NCBI RefSeq assembly: GCF_021532315.1
Contig: NZ_JAKGAO010000007.1
Coordinates: forward strand, 1 to 64,000
Source: Paenibacillus tarimensis
GTDB taxonomy: Bacteria; Bacillota; Bacilli; Paenibacillales; Paenibacillaceae
Length of the DNA stretch: 64,000 nucleotides
Reading direction: 5' to 3'
Positions 42,186 through 50,627 of this stretch are shown piece after piece. The number at the start of each line of letters is the position of its first letter. Positions within the stretch are counted from its first letter, which is position 1. Under the pieces are notes generated by a model. The model was not told where the DNA came from and did no database searches. It saw only the letters and a program-made list of their open reading frames with translations. The position numbers and the translations under genes were made by a program.

Positions 42186-43001
42186 TTATTCGCTTGGAAT
42201 CTCAGTCGCTGAATCTACGATTTCTTGAGGCACAACAATCTTATCTATCTTGTTGAAGTCACTAAAGAGGGCATAAGTATCTATAATTAGTTTCGACATT
42301 ACGGCTCCGCTTTCATCCTTAAGGGCTAAGTCCATTACGGCTCGGTTCTCCGTTAACTCATGCGAGTCTTTGCGGACACTTAGGTCATAACGGAAGGAGT
42401 TCAATGCAAAGTTTCCATCTGTAAATACTCCATCTGTGGAACTGATAATGAGTTCTTCGATTTCATCCGAATTTTCCGTTGTTTCATAAGAGATGTTATA
42501 GACATCACCTTCGTCAGTTACGTTAAGGTCATCTTTGAAACTAAGAAGCAGGTCAAGGAATTTGACTGTCTGTTCTTTGGTGTCTCCAAGTCCAGATAAT
42601 TCTTCTGTATCGTTACCCGACATTTTAAACCACATTTCTTGACCATCTGGCCTCACATAAGCTGCATTGTTCACAAGGTACATTTCGATCTTTTCTTCAG
42701 CTGCTGTCACACTTGCATGGAATTCATCTGGACTAAGAGTCAAGTCACCAACCATTCTGATTTGTTCCTTTTGTGAAGTGCCACCTTCCTCTACAGTGGA
42801 TAGAAGAGTAGTGTCCAGCTTCATGCTATGTGACGCGACAAATGTTTTCTTTACTGAACGGATTAGTTCTTCAGCGTTTACCACAGTTTCTGTTTGTTGT
42901 TTCTCTTCTTGTTTAGCCGGTGTTCCAATTTCTTGTTGGTTTGATGAACAACCCGTTATAACCAGCATTAAAGCTATCATCCCTGCAACGTACCATTTCA
43001 T
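42186..43001 (-). CDS. Lipoprotein (LppX/DUF6612-like)
   Basis: A 271-aa lipoprotein with lipobox VITGCSS. The mature part has the layout of LolA/LppX-fold bacterial lipoproteins (VVNAEELIRSVKKTF, SMKLDT, MYLVNNAAYVRPDGQEMWFK, ALNSFRYDLSV), which bind hydrophobic molecules in a half-barrel; the family call is tentative. AGGGGT precedes the ATG. Transcribed leftward, it stands alone between two decayed genes. Confidence 0.7.
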   Translation of the reverse strand: MKWYVAGMIALMLVITGCSSNQQEIGTPAKQEEKQQTETVVNAEELIRSVKKTFVASHSMKLDTTLLSTVEEGGTSQKEQIRMVGDLTLSPDEFHASVTAAEEKIEMYLVNNAAYVRPDGQEMWFKMSGNDTEELSGLGDTKEQTVKFLDLLLSFKDDLNVTDEGDVYNISYETTENSDEIEELIISSTDGVFTDGNFALNSFRYDLSVRKDSHELTENRAVMDLALKDESGAVMSKLIIDTYALFSDFNKIDKIVVPQEIVDSATEIPSE

Positions 43002-43183
43002 TTCTTAAGACCCCTATCATGATTGTAATTTATACTTTTGTTTTTCCTGGGTTTGGGAATTCTAAAGTATTGGCTGATTATATAGGATCGTAATTAAGAA
43101 ATGTGGGAGATAGGTTATTATTTAGAATATTTTTATAAATAGTAGCAATAGACTAATCTAGACAGCTCTATCCGTAACGCTAG

Positions 43184-43561
43184 CTAATCCCACGTAATTC
43201 CAGGCTTCAATTTGTTCTCGATCGACATTACCGTACCCTGGGGACCACCGGCTGCTTGGGCATTGGCCGTCGATAGCTCGATATATTTCTCGTCGATGGG
43301 ATTTACATAGATATGAATCGTTTCCGGTGTCAGGTCGCCATCAATCAGATTAATTGTGAACCATTTTGTTGTTGGCAGCTGCGGAAAATGAGTGTGAACG
43401 TCGGCAATAATTTCGATTTTCCTCTTCTTATTGTCGGAATGTGCTACCTTCTCAATCTGTGCTGCTTTCTCCGTGTTATGCCATTTACCGATATTGAGCA
43501 GCAGACCTATAATCCCCTTCTCGTACTCCAGCTCTCTGCCTGTTCGGTTCTCCATCGTCAT
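43184..43561 (-). CDS. Hypothetical protein coupled to a lysozyme remnant
   Basis: A 125-aa cytoplasmic protein not recognised (segments GIIGLLLNIGKWHN, HFPQLPTTKWFTINL, NPIDEKYIELSTANAQAAGG). The ATG at 43561 lies 4 bases after the stop of the GH25 remnant, within GAGAGATGAAGAG, so translation was probably coupled to the lysozyme. An in-frame ATG at 43594 would overlap that gene. With the lysozyme now broken, its expression may be impaired. Confidence 0.6.
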   Translation of the reverse strand: MTMENRTGRELEYEKGIIGLLLNIGKWHNTEKAAQIEKVAHSDNKKRKIEIIADVHTHFPQLPTTKWFTINLIDGDLTPETIHIYVNPIDEKYIELSTANAQAAGGPQGTVMSIENKLKPGITWD

Positions 43562-43565
43562 CTCT

Positions 43566-43905
43566 TCATCTCTCCAATCGTCCGTTATATTCATTCTTGT
43601 CTACATGTCCGGTAATCCCCGGAACGCTGCCTCGATCGGTATACTGGAGCATGGTCCACTGTGACCAGGCGCCGGCATTCGCCGGAACTTCATGCTGACG
43701 GTAGAATGCATACCAGAGCGGGTACTCCGCAAAATTCTTGTCCTTAAGACAGTGTGCTATTGTGTCAGGATTCGAGTAAATGAATGGTTTCCTGCCATGA
43801 TCCGAGACGCGGACGGCTTGAAGCCAAACCGGTACAGCGGCCGGATCGACCCGGTTGTTCTCGACATCGAGGGCATAGGGCAGGTCAATGGGGGCGCGGC
43901 TGCAT
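43566..43905 (-). pseudogene. GH25 lysozyme, N-terminally deleted
   Basis: The minus-strand frame gives DLPYALDVENN, then KPFIYSNPD, PLWYAFYRQ, and WTMLQYTDRGSVPGITGHVD. This is the C-terminal two thirds of a glycoside hydrolase family 25 muramidase, with the catalytic acidic DVEN motif. The N-terminal strands with the first Asp are absent. A good GGGAGGTGA plus ATG at 43903-43905 now opens only six codons in another frame, indicating a deletion/frameshift at the 5' end. Confidence 0.7.
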
Positions 43906-43969
43906 AATTCTCACCTCCCAAAAATGTATAGATCTATCCTACTCGGCTCGTATACAGGAAAGAACTGAA

Positions 43970-44006
43970 TGCCAATAAAAATAAGCTTGTCCGATGAAGG
44001 ACAAGC
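43970..44006 (-). terminator. Hairpin with minus-strand T tract
   Basis: GCTTGTCC at 43985-43992 pairs with GGACAAGC at 43999-44006. Read leftward it is followed by TTATTTTTATT. No minus-strand gene ends here now, so it may be a relic. Confidence 0.45.
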
Positions 44007-44141
44007 CTGTTTGTAACTTCTTGTATCCACAAACTGGACAAATATTCCGTTTCGGCCAAAAAATTTTTAGGTTCTAGGTAAATTCCCGGCTCCGTAGGAT
44101 AATGTCGTAAGTCAAAACCAACCGAAAAGGGAGTAGAGACG

Positions 44142-44762
44142 ATGAACAACATTCAACTCAATTTCACGAACAACACGAACCGCGGCTGGAGGTTTGTATT
44201 ATTTCAGAAGCTTGCCAATGTAGATCAATCGTATGATAAGATCGAAGCCATTGCCTGGCAGGTGCTCCCGCTGAGTCCGGCCCAGAAGCAGACGGCAACG
44301 TATCCGATCTCGACTGAGCTTGTAGTTGAGGAGCTTAATACACCTTATACATCAGAAGTCCGCCAGACGAGCCGTGCGGTTGATTTTGGTCAGAAGTGGG
44401 AGTTTATCAACAGCGTAGAGAGCACAGACCTTAATTTGCTCGGTACCCAAAATATCGATTCTTCCATCAGCTGCAACAATACGGTCTCCAAAGTGGTGGA
44501 CATCTCGCTGTTTAAGAACGGTGCAAAGCTGGTTACCAAAAAAGCGGTTCAGCAGGGCGATACAGCGGATTTCCTGCTTACTCCGAAGCTCTATGTTATG
44601 TACGCTAATGATATCCAGGTGGGCAACGAGATTCGTTCTTCTGTTCAGTCTAATATAACGGAAATCGATCTGACCGGCCGGATTCTCAGTGCAGACATTG
44701 CGCTGGAGCTGGTGAACGCAACCTCCGGCCAGAAAGCATGGAATGTTGTTCTGAACAGTTAG
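44142..44762 (+). CDS. Cassette gene 1: beta-rich cytosolic protein, unknown
   Basis: A 206-aa protein with no signal peptide or membrane segment, opening NNIQLNFTNNTNRGWRFVLF. Regular beta strands through its length (VVDISLFKNGAKLV, DFLLTPKLYVMYANDIQVG, ADIALELVNATSG) suggest a beta-sandwich. I do not recognise a family with certainty. AAAAGGGAG precedes the ATG. It is followed after 20 bases by gene 2 and then gene 3, all in one direction, after a clear 230-base gap from the decayed GH25 gene. The set looks like a cassette acquired as a unit. Confidence 0.75.
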   Translation: MNNIQLNFTNNTNRGWRFVLFQKLANVDQSYDKIEAIAWQVLPLSPAQKQTATYPISTELVVEELNTPYTSEVRQTSRAVDFGQKWEFINSVESTDLNLLGTQNIDSSISCNNTVSKVVDISLFKNGAKLVTKKAVQQGDTADFLLTPKLYVMYANDIQVGNEIRSSVQSNITEIDLTGRILSADIALELVNATSGQKAWNVVLNS

Positions 44763-44782
44763 GGTAAAGGGGCTGAACAGTC

Positions 44783-45508
44783 TTGGACAAAATGATCTAC
44801 TTTCAGCATGGGCTATCGCAGAACCAGGACGTATCCTTGTACAGGGTAGTTCAAGAGCAGACCGACAATACGCCGGTGCAGACACAGAAGAACATCGCGG
44901 CGGGAAGTGAGATTCACTTTCGGGTACAGGATGATACGCTGGAAAAAGTGCTGCTTGCCTGGACGGATTCTGCCCCGGTTCAAGAATCATCGGAGAGCCA
45001 CAATGACGAGGACAAGGATGCTTCGGACCAATCCCGGACAGCGATAGAAATACTGCTGTATCAGGAACTGATTCAAGTCAATGTGATGGATCAGCACAAG
45101 ACCAAGCTTACGGTGGAAGCCCAGGGGCCACCGAAAGTTCCGGCTAACGGCAAGCCCCAGCCTGAATATATCGCTAAGGGCGGAAAATGTTATATGGCAA
45201 CTGCCGATAATCAGGGCAATATCACGATTGTGTATTTCTCATCGACGCAGCCGCTGATTGTCAGTCAGGATAAACCGCTTGTTAAACCTTTCCTCGGCGA
45301 GGAATACATTGACGAAATCGCCAAGCTGCCGGATGGCATTATAACGGACCCTCCGGGGACGAATACTTTTGTCATACCATCTGCGGTATGCAAGCTGAAT
45401 CCTCACCTGGGCATCTATGATCTTGACGGAGGCAGTCAGCTGCAGTGGTTTATTGACCTTGATCTCAGCAAAATATCTGATACAAAGGAGTCTGACCATT
45501 CCCGATGA
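44783..45508 (+). CDS. Cassette gene 2: unknown protein
   Basis: A 241-aa acidic protein with no signal. The N-terminal half (IYFQHGLSQNQDVSLYRVVQ) echoes the style of gene 1; the C-terminal half has YIAKGGKCYMATADNQGNI and a Pro/Gly-rich PDGIITDPPGTNTFVIP region that may be another beta domain. Between them lies a low-complexity acidic linker (ESSESHNDEDKDASDQS). The start is TTG 44783 or ATG 44792. Its stop overlaps the start of gene 3 (ATGA), so the two are translationally coupled. Confidence 0.7.
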   Translation: MDKMIYFQHGLSQNQDVSLYRVVQEQTDNTPVQTQKNIAAGSEIHFRVQDDTLEKVLLAWTDSAPVQESSESHNDEDKDASDQSRTAIEILLYQELIQVNVMDQHKTKLTVEAQGPPKVPANGKPQPEYIAKGGKCYMATADNQGNITIVYFSSTQPLIVSQDKPLVKPFLGEEYIDEIAKLPDGIITDPPGTNTFVIPSAVCKLNPHLGIYDLDGGSQLQWFIDLDLSKISDTKESDHSR

Positions 45509-45705
45509 TCAGCAAAAAATGGCTGCTCGGCGTAATTGGATTCGCCGCATATCTGGTCAAGAAATATTTTGGATTGGAAATGCCCGCCGAACTGGTCGAC
45601 GACCTTGCCGAGCTGGTGCTGCTTCTCAGCGCGATCATTCCTATGGTAGCGAATATGTTCAAGCATTCGAGCAAGCCGGCCGGGCAAAAGGCTGATACTG
45701 CTTAG
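45505..45705 (+). CDS. Cassette gene 3: small holin-like membrane protein
   Basis: A 66-aa protein with two hydrophobic segments (WLLGVIGFAAYLV and LAELVLLLSAIIPMVANMF) joined by an acidic turn, and a Lys-rich tail. Size, layout and the tail resemble phage holin-like proteins, but no family is certain. It is coupled to gene 2 by an ATGA overlap. A membrane pore or anchor function for the cassette is inferred. Confidence 0.7.
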   Translation: MISKKWLLGVIGFAAYLVKKYFGLEMPAELVDDLAELVLLLSAIIPMVANMFKHSSKPAGQKADTA

Positions 45706-46145
45706 TCTGTGGGCAGGCAAGAGGTGGGGTTCGGTTACAGCCCCATCCTTGAAAACGGATCGTTAGTTTTCAGGTATATATAACAATTACGCGGCAAGCA
45801 TGGCGCATAGAACCTTTTGTTTCGTATGGACATGATAAATTCGTACCTGGTGAACACTGGCTGCTGCATGCAGTGCAGTATATGCTTGATGCACGGGGAA
45901 CAGAAGCCAACCTGCCAATTATCTTCCTGCTGCTTACGCGTGTGTGTATCCTGAGAGCTGTTACTTATTTTATGAAAGCTGGCTATTCCTATGTCTGGGA
46001 ATGGTCAGCTTTCTGTTTGTTGTTTCTATATATTTTGGACAAAAGGGAATTGGTATGCTCCTTTCGTGCAGAATTGGTCATTTTTGGAATGGAGTTGGAT
46101 GGATATACTTGCGGTGAAGGCATTTAAGCTTGAAGGAGGATTTCG
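45706..46145. other. Gene-poor interval with an unassigned open frame
   Basis: No gene is firmly supported. A plus-strand frame open from about 45756 to 46127 translates to ITRQAWRIEPF...VPGEHWLLHAVQYMLDARG, which has a protein-like look but lacks a start with a ribosome binding site in its first 35 codons. A second frame at 45991-46173 overlaps it. It may be a decayed gene. The end of the interval holds the strong GAAGGAGGA site of the next gene. Confidence 0.4.
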
Positions 46146-46973
46146 ATGGGCCAGCATGTTGAGGAAGATATAGAGAGAACGGCATTTCAAGTGTCGTTTA
46201 CAGAGGATGTGTTTGCAGTTGCGCCTGACTTGTATGTCGGCTTGATTGCAGCGCCTCTGGTGAAAAATCTGGATCAGAATTCAGAGGTAGAAGCTCTTCT
46301 GTCCCACATGGAGCAGGAGATTGCAGATACGGGGCTCCGCACGGAGGCGATTAGCGAGCTCCCGACGATTGCCGCGTGGCGGAAGGTGTACAGCCAGTTT
46401 GGCGCCAAGCCTGCAAGATATCCCTGTGCGGCGGAATCGCTGATCAGGCGTGTCGTGGAGCACGGCAGCCTGCCACGTATTAACACGATGGTTAATCTCT
46501 GCAACGCGATATCGCTCAAGTGCCGGACGCCGATTGCCTGCTGCGACATATCGGATGTTGACCAGCTGACTGTTCGTAAGGCAGCCGGAACCGAGCCATA
46601 CCTGCCGATCGGCAAGCCGGACCAGCCGGATTATCCGGCCGAGGGTGAGATTATCTACTCGGATGGTTACGGCCGGGCACATTCGAGACGCTGGAACTGG
46701 AGGCAGAGCGATACGATCAAGGCGACCGACCAGTCCCAGAAGCTGCTCTTCACCATTGAAGCAGTACATAAAGACGCCAAGGTGCTGGTTGAAGCCACAA
46801 CTTCGCTGCTCTATGAGCTGCTGCAGCCGTTCACAGAGGAGGGAAGCTGCAGCATGGCGTTCATCCACAGCGGTTCTCCATCACAAGCGTTCGTGTTACA
46901 TCAACCGGGAGGAGAGGCAGCCCATGACAGATTATCCTCGGAGATTGGAGCAGGTGAAGAGCGGACTGGTTGA
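46146..46973 (+). CDS. B3/4 domain protein (PheRS editing-domain-like)
   Basis: A 275-aa protein of the B3/4 family (COG3382-like), the domain that in PheRS beta hydrolyses wrongly charged tRNA-Phe. The typical core is here: WRKVYSQFGAKPARYPCAAESLIRRV-type segment near residues 78-103 (WRKVYSQFGAKPARYP), then LPRINTMVNLCNAISLKCRTP and YSDGYGRAHSRRWNWRQSD. GAAGGAGGA precedes the ATG. Its 3' end overlaps azlC by 50 bases, so it is the first gene of the ten-gene set. As a free-standing editing domain it could clear tRNA misloaded with the pathway product; this is inference. Confidence 0.88.
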   Translation: MGQHVEEDIERTAFQVSFTEDVFAVAPDLYVGLIAAPLVKNLDQNSEVEALLSHMEQEIADTGLRTEAISELPTIAAWRKVYSQFGAKPARYPCAAESLIRRVVEHGSLPRINTMVNLCNAISLKCRTPIACCDISDVDQLTVRKAAGTEPYLPIGKPDQPDYPAEGEIIYSDGYGRAHSRRWNWRQSDTIKATDQSQKLLFTIEAVHKDAKVLVEATTSLLYELLQPFTEEGSCSMAFIHSGSPSQAFVLHQPGGEAAHDRLSSEIGAGEERTG

Positions 46974-47682
46974 TTCCCTTCCAATTGTTATGGGATACAT
47001 TCCCGCCTGTATCACCTTTGGGCTGGTCGGCAAGACATTATCGCTGGGAGATCTAGAGGTATTCCTCTTGTCAGCGGTTGTCTATGCCGGCGCCAGCCAA
47101 TTTATAGGGGCCAAGCTTCTTGCGGCCGGCACTGCCGGCCCTATCATACTACTGCTCACGCTGGTTATTAACCTGCGATACTTCTTCATCAGCATGTCCT
47201 TCCGCCAGAAGGTGAACCCGAAGTCCAGTCTCTGGTCCAGGGGCCTCATCAGCTTCGGTCTAACGGAGGAAGTCTATGCGATGGGAATGCTGTCCAAGAC
47301 AAACAAGGAGCGGAAGGAAGCGCACACCCTGCCCTATCTGCTTGCTCTGGAGCTCCCGCCTTATCTCATTACGCTAATCTCCACCTGGGTGGGCATTATT
47401 CTGGCCGGATATATCCCGGATGCGTATCTGCCGGCGCTGAATACTTCACTCTACGCTCTCCTGATCGCGATTATCGTCCCTCAGCTGTTGGGGAACAGAC
47501 GCAACACGGCAATTTGCTTATCGGCCGCCGCATCTTCATGGCTGCTTCAGGACTACCTGGGCAACGCCACTGTGCTGGCTGCTATGTTTATAGGAGCCTG
47601 GGTCGGCACGATAATGCCGCCATCCACTGGCCGAACCATCTCTTCGCCAGGAAGCGAACAGATAAGGAGTGATGTGGAATGA
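46924..47682 (+). CDS. azlC: AzlC family branched-chain amino acid exporter subunit
   Basis: A 252-aa permease with about seven hydrophobic helices. It carries AzlC-family segments: DSLPIVMGYIPACITFGLVG, VYAGASQFIGAKLL and LVINLRYFFISMS. With AzlD it exports branched-chain amino acids or analogues (azaleucine resistance). GGGAGGAGAGG lies before the ATG, which is inside the end of the B3/4 gene; the stop overlaps azlD by ATGA. Here it may export an unusual amino acid made by downstream genes. Confidence 0.93.
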   Translation: MTDYPRRLEQVKSGLVDSLPIVMGYIPACITFGLVGKTLSLGDLEVFLLSAVVYAGASQFIGAKLLAAGTAGPIILLLTLVINLRYFFISMSFRQKVNPKSSLWSRGLISFGLTEEVYAMGMLSKTNKERKEAHTLPYLLALELPPYLITLISTWVGIILAGYIPDAYLPALNTSLYALLIAIIVPQLLGNRRNTAICLSAAASSWLLQDYLGNATVLAAMFIGAWVGTIMPPSTGRTISSPGSEQIRSDVE

Positions 47683-47993
47683 CGGTTCTGCTGATTCTCC
47701 TGATGGGACTTATCACGTTCATTATCCGCTTTACCCCGCTGCTTACCATTAAACAAAGCGATAACGCTGCTGAAAGGGGTGATAATCGGTTCCTAGAGCA
47801 TCTTCCACTAGCGGTGCTTTGCTCCTTGACCGTTCCAGGTGTATTCCTGGTGGATCAGGAGACGCCCTGGGTGGGAATTGCAGCGGGCATAGCCGCTGTC
47901 TTGCTGGTATTAACCAAGAAGGTTCCGCTGTTTGGCGTCATAGTCGGTTCCGTACTGGCAGCTGTTGCGGTGAAGGTCCTCTATATCGGATAG
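47679..47993 (+). CDS. azlD: AzlD family branched-chain amino acid exporter subunit
   Basis: A 104-aa small membrane partner of AzlC with about four hydrophobic segments and the family N-terminal LLILLMGLITFIIRFTPLL. The four-base ATGA overlap with azlC shows coupled translation. The next gene starts 28 bases after it in the same direction. Confidence 0.92.
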   Translation: MTVLLILLMGLITFIIRFTPLLTIKQSDNAAERGDNRFLEHLPLAVLCSLTVPGVFLVDQETPWVGIAAGIAAVLLVLTKKVPLFGVIVGSVLAAVAVKVLYIG

Positions 47994-48021
47994 AAAGCGG
48001 GAGAGGGAGAGGTATTAGCTA

Positions 48022-48705
48022 ATGGAGTCCATTTCTGTTGAATTACTGGCCATCTGCGGATCGACACGGGCTGGCGGTAACACGGACCAGATGCTGCAAT
48101 TTGCAGCGGAGGTCGCACGTCTAAAGGGAGCAAGCCTTAAGACACTGAATTTGCGTGATTATAATTTTGCGCCAAGCAGTACATGCGGGGACTGCAATTA
48201 CCGGGAAACCCCATGTGAGCTGACGGATGACATGGCTCTTATCATCGAACAAATGCGCAGGGCCGACGGCATTATCTATGCGGTGCCTGTCCATGGATTC
48301 GGCATGGGGCATCTGATGCAGATGTTCATCGAACGCTCAGGAGTCTGCTTCCTGAGGTTTGACCGCCCGCTTACCAACAAGGTAGGCGGCGCCGTTATTA
48401 TCGGCAGACGCTATAACCACAGCAATGTGCATTCCCAGATTGTGAGTAATCTGCTGCTCAACCGGATGATCATTGTGGGCAGCGGATTTCCGGCTGTTCT
48501 GCACGGCGGCAGACCGAATGAGGTCTGGGATGACCTGGAGGGGTTAGACTCTGCCAGACGGATGGTGAACCGGATGATCGATATGGTCCGCACCATCAAG
48601 CATTATTTGCAGCTTACGGACCGCTCATTCCTAACATACGAGGAGGCTAACGAACGCACACTGGATAAGGATCAATTGTTTCTCTCTAGAGAACAATTCA
48701 TCTAA
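48022..48705 (+). CDS. NADPH-dependent FMN reductase / flavodoxin-fold protein
   Basis: A 227-aa flavodoxin-fold protein. The FMN phosphate loop is ICGSTRAGGNTDQML (residues about 11-25). The STCGDCNYRETPC stretch near residue 55 is the cysteine-containing loop of the iron-sulfur flavoprotein/WrbA-like subgroup, followed by GIIYAVPVHGFGMGHLM. It may supply reduced flavin. A UbiD enzyme later in the set needs prenylated FMN, so flavin chemistry fits, but the link is inferred. GGGAGAGGGAGAGG precedes the ATG. Confidence 0.9.
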   Translation: MESISVELLAICGSTRAGGNTDQMLQFAAEVARLKGASLKTLNLRDYNFAPSSTCGDCNYRETPCELTDDMALIIEQMRRADGIIYAVPVHGFGMGHLMQMFIERSGVCFLRFDRPLTNKVGGAVIIGRRYNHSNVHSQIVSNLLLNRMIIVGSGFPAVLHGGRPNEVWDDLEGLDSARRMVNRMIDMVRTIKHYLQLTDRSFLTYEEANERTLDKDQLFLSREQFI

Positions 48706-48754
48706 TTTATAGTAGTCCATACCAATTTTATACCAATTTGAGAGGATGATATTA

Positions 48755-49099
48755 ATGAATGCAAATGAACTCTTAACCAATGGCGGAATTGACTTTGAGA
48801 ATATGGAATGGACGACATGGGAGAAGCCGGGGGCTAACGGCCGGGTGAAGATGTGTTTTGTAGATAACAAGCGGATTCGTCTGCTGGAGCTTCCACCGGG
48901 CTTTAATGAAGAGAACTGGTGCCTGAGAGGGCATTCCGGATATGTGCTGCAGGGAGAATTCACGATTCATTACAAGGACCGCAGTGTTGCCTGCCGCCCA
49001 GGTATGGGTTTCGTCATTCCGGACGGTGACCCTCACCGCTCCCAAGGGAAGGACGGCGAGCCGACCGTTGTCTTCGTCGTCGATGAGGTTGTTTCCTAA
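48755..49099 (+). CDS. Cupin domain protein
   Basis: A 114-aa single cupin: WCLRGHSGYVLQGEFTIHYK gives the first motif (with His, although the usual HxH is RGHSG), and GMGFVIPDGDPHR the second with its conserved His. Such small cupins are enzymes, sensors or chaperones. The ATG at 48755 is preferred to 48746 for spacing from GAGAGG. It lies between the flavoprotein and the TrpE-like gene (gaps 49 and 28), so a catalytic step in the pathway is possible. Confidence 0.85.
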   Translation: MNANELLTNGGIDFENMEWTTWEKPGANGRVKMCFVDNKRIRLLELPPGFNEENWCLRGHSGYVLQGEFTIHYKDRSVACRPGMGFVIPDGDPHRSQGKDGEPTVVFVVDEVVS

Positions 49100-49127
49100 T
49101 AAACGTGTATGGGAGAGTGAGAAACCC

Positions 49128-50627
49128 TTGAATACGATTACTGTTACGACCGAGTATACCGAGGTGGCTTGTAACGACCCGTTCCAAGCTTACCTATCGC
49201 TGAAGAGGCATTTCAATTCGGAGGATGTGTATATCCTGGAATCCTTATCGGGACCGGCCAAGGATGCACAGAGCACCTTTATCGGATTTAATCCAGTGTT
49301 CTCTATCTCTGTTTGCGGGACAAGAATTATGCTCAAGGGAGCACCGCATATTGTGGAGCTGCTGGAGCAGCGCGGGATGGAATCGGGTCTGCTTTCGCAG
49401 CGGAGCGAAGGCCTCTGCCTGGAGAGCCGGAAGGACCTGTGGGATCTGCTGCGCCAGACGCAGGCGCTCTTCTCCAACACCGTGCCTGACCCGGGCAATG
49501 CTTTCTACTTCGGCTTCTTCGGTTACATGGGCTATGATACCGCGTGGTCGGTTGAGGACCTTCCGCTTCGCATCCCCTCCGATGAGACGACGCCGGATAT
49601 CGTGCTGTCGATTTACCAGGGCCTGCTGGAATATAACATTGCGGGCCGGACAGCCCGATTGATCGTGAATCAGGCGCCGGAAGCCTGGCCTTATCTGGCT
49701 ATGGAGGATATTAAGGCGGCACTCGGCGGAGAGCCTGACGAGCAGCCGGCAGCACTGGAGACGATGCCTGCCCCGGACTCCATTGACTACACGATTGACC
49801 GGTTCTCCTATGAAGATCATGTCCGCAAGGCACTGGCGTATATTTCGATAGGCGATATCTACCAGGTTCAGCTTGGCAATCAGATTCATATTCACAGTGA
49901 TGTGACGCCGCTTGCTGTATATCAGCGGCTCCGGGAGCGCAACCCTTCCCCTTATATGTATCTGGCAACCTTCGGCGGCATGACACTCGTAGGCGCGAGT
50001 CCGGAGTTGTTCTTGAGACTCGAGGGCGGGGAAATCTCGATGCGGCCGATTGCGGGAACCTGCAAGCGGGGTGCGAATCAGCAGGAGGACGAGGATTTGG
50101 TGGAAGCTCTGCTGTCGGATGAGAAGGAGCTGGCTGAGCATATCATGCTGGTGGACTTATGCCGCAACGATATCGGCCGGGTCTGCAGCCAGGGTACCTT
50201 GGAGGTTAACGAGCTGCTCGTCATTGAAAAATATTCACACGTCAACCATCTCGTCTCCAGTGTAATCGGCAGGCAAAATCCTCAGAAGGACATGTATGAG
50301 ATTATCGCAGCCACGTTTCCAGCCGGAACCATGACAGGGGCTCCCAAAGTACGGGCCATGGAAATTATTGAAGAGCTCGAAACAACCCGCCGGGGGCCGT
50401 ATGCCGGAGCCCTGGGGTTTATTGATTTTAACGGCTACGTCAATATGGCATTGTGCATTCGCACCGCGGTTCACCATGCGCCGGGCCGGTATTCCATCCG
50501 GGCTTCGGCGGGCGTGGTGGCAGACTCCAAGCCGGAGAACGAATGGAAGGAAACGTTTCACAAGATGGGTGCCCTCTATTGGGCGATTACAGGGAAGGAG
50601 GTGCTCCATGAAAGCATTAGTCGTTGA
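49128..50627 (+). CDS. Anthranilate synthase component I-like chorismate aminating enzyme
   Basis: A 499-aa member of the chorismate-binding TrpE/PabB/PhzE superfamily. The diagnostic motif reads PIAGT (Ala309). PabB has Lys there (PIKGT) for 4-amination, so ortho chemistry as in TrpE or ADIC synthase is indicated. The N-terminal YILES (Ser39) keeps the LLES-like motif that binds feedback tryptophan in TrpE. Other core motifs: MLVDLCRNDIGRV, FPAGTMTGAPKVRAME, RASAGVVADSKPENEW. The start is a TTG at 49128 with GGGAGAGTGAG before it; no in-frame ATG fits. It overlaps the amidotransferase gene by 20 bases. Product anthranilate or ADIC; the latter would need a separate lyase. Confidence 0.9.
   Translation: MNTITVTTEYTEVACNDPFQAYLSLKRHFNSEDVYILESLSGPAKDAQSTFIGFNPVFSISVCGTRIMLKGAPHIVELLEQRGMESGLLSQRSEGLCLESRKDLWDLLRQTQALFSNTVPDPGNAFYFGFFGYMGYDTAWSVEDLPLRIPSDETTPDIVLSIYQGLLEYNIAGRTARLIVNQAPEAWPYLAMEDIKAALGGEPDEQPAALETMPAPDSIDYTIDRFSYEDHVRKALAYISIGDIYQVQLGNQIHIHSDVTPLAVYQRLRERNPSPYMYLATFGGMTLVGASPELFLRLEGGEISMRPIAGTCKRGANQQEDEDLVEALLSDEKELAEHIMLVDLCRNDIGRVCSQGTLEVNELLVIEKYSHVNHLVSSVIGRQNPQKDMYEIIAATFPAGTMTGAPKVRAMEIIEELETTRRGPYAGALGFIDFNGYVNMALCIRTAVHHAPGRYSIRASAGVVADSKPENEWKETFHKMGALYWAITGKEVLHESISR

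Noticed and set aside
45710-46145. Search for a T-box or Trp-type leader before the ten-gene operon
   Set aside because: No T-box motif, tandem Trp codons or TRAP-type GAG/TAG repeats were seen upstream of 46146.
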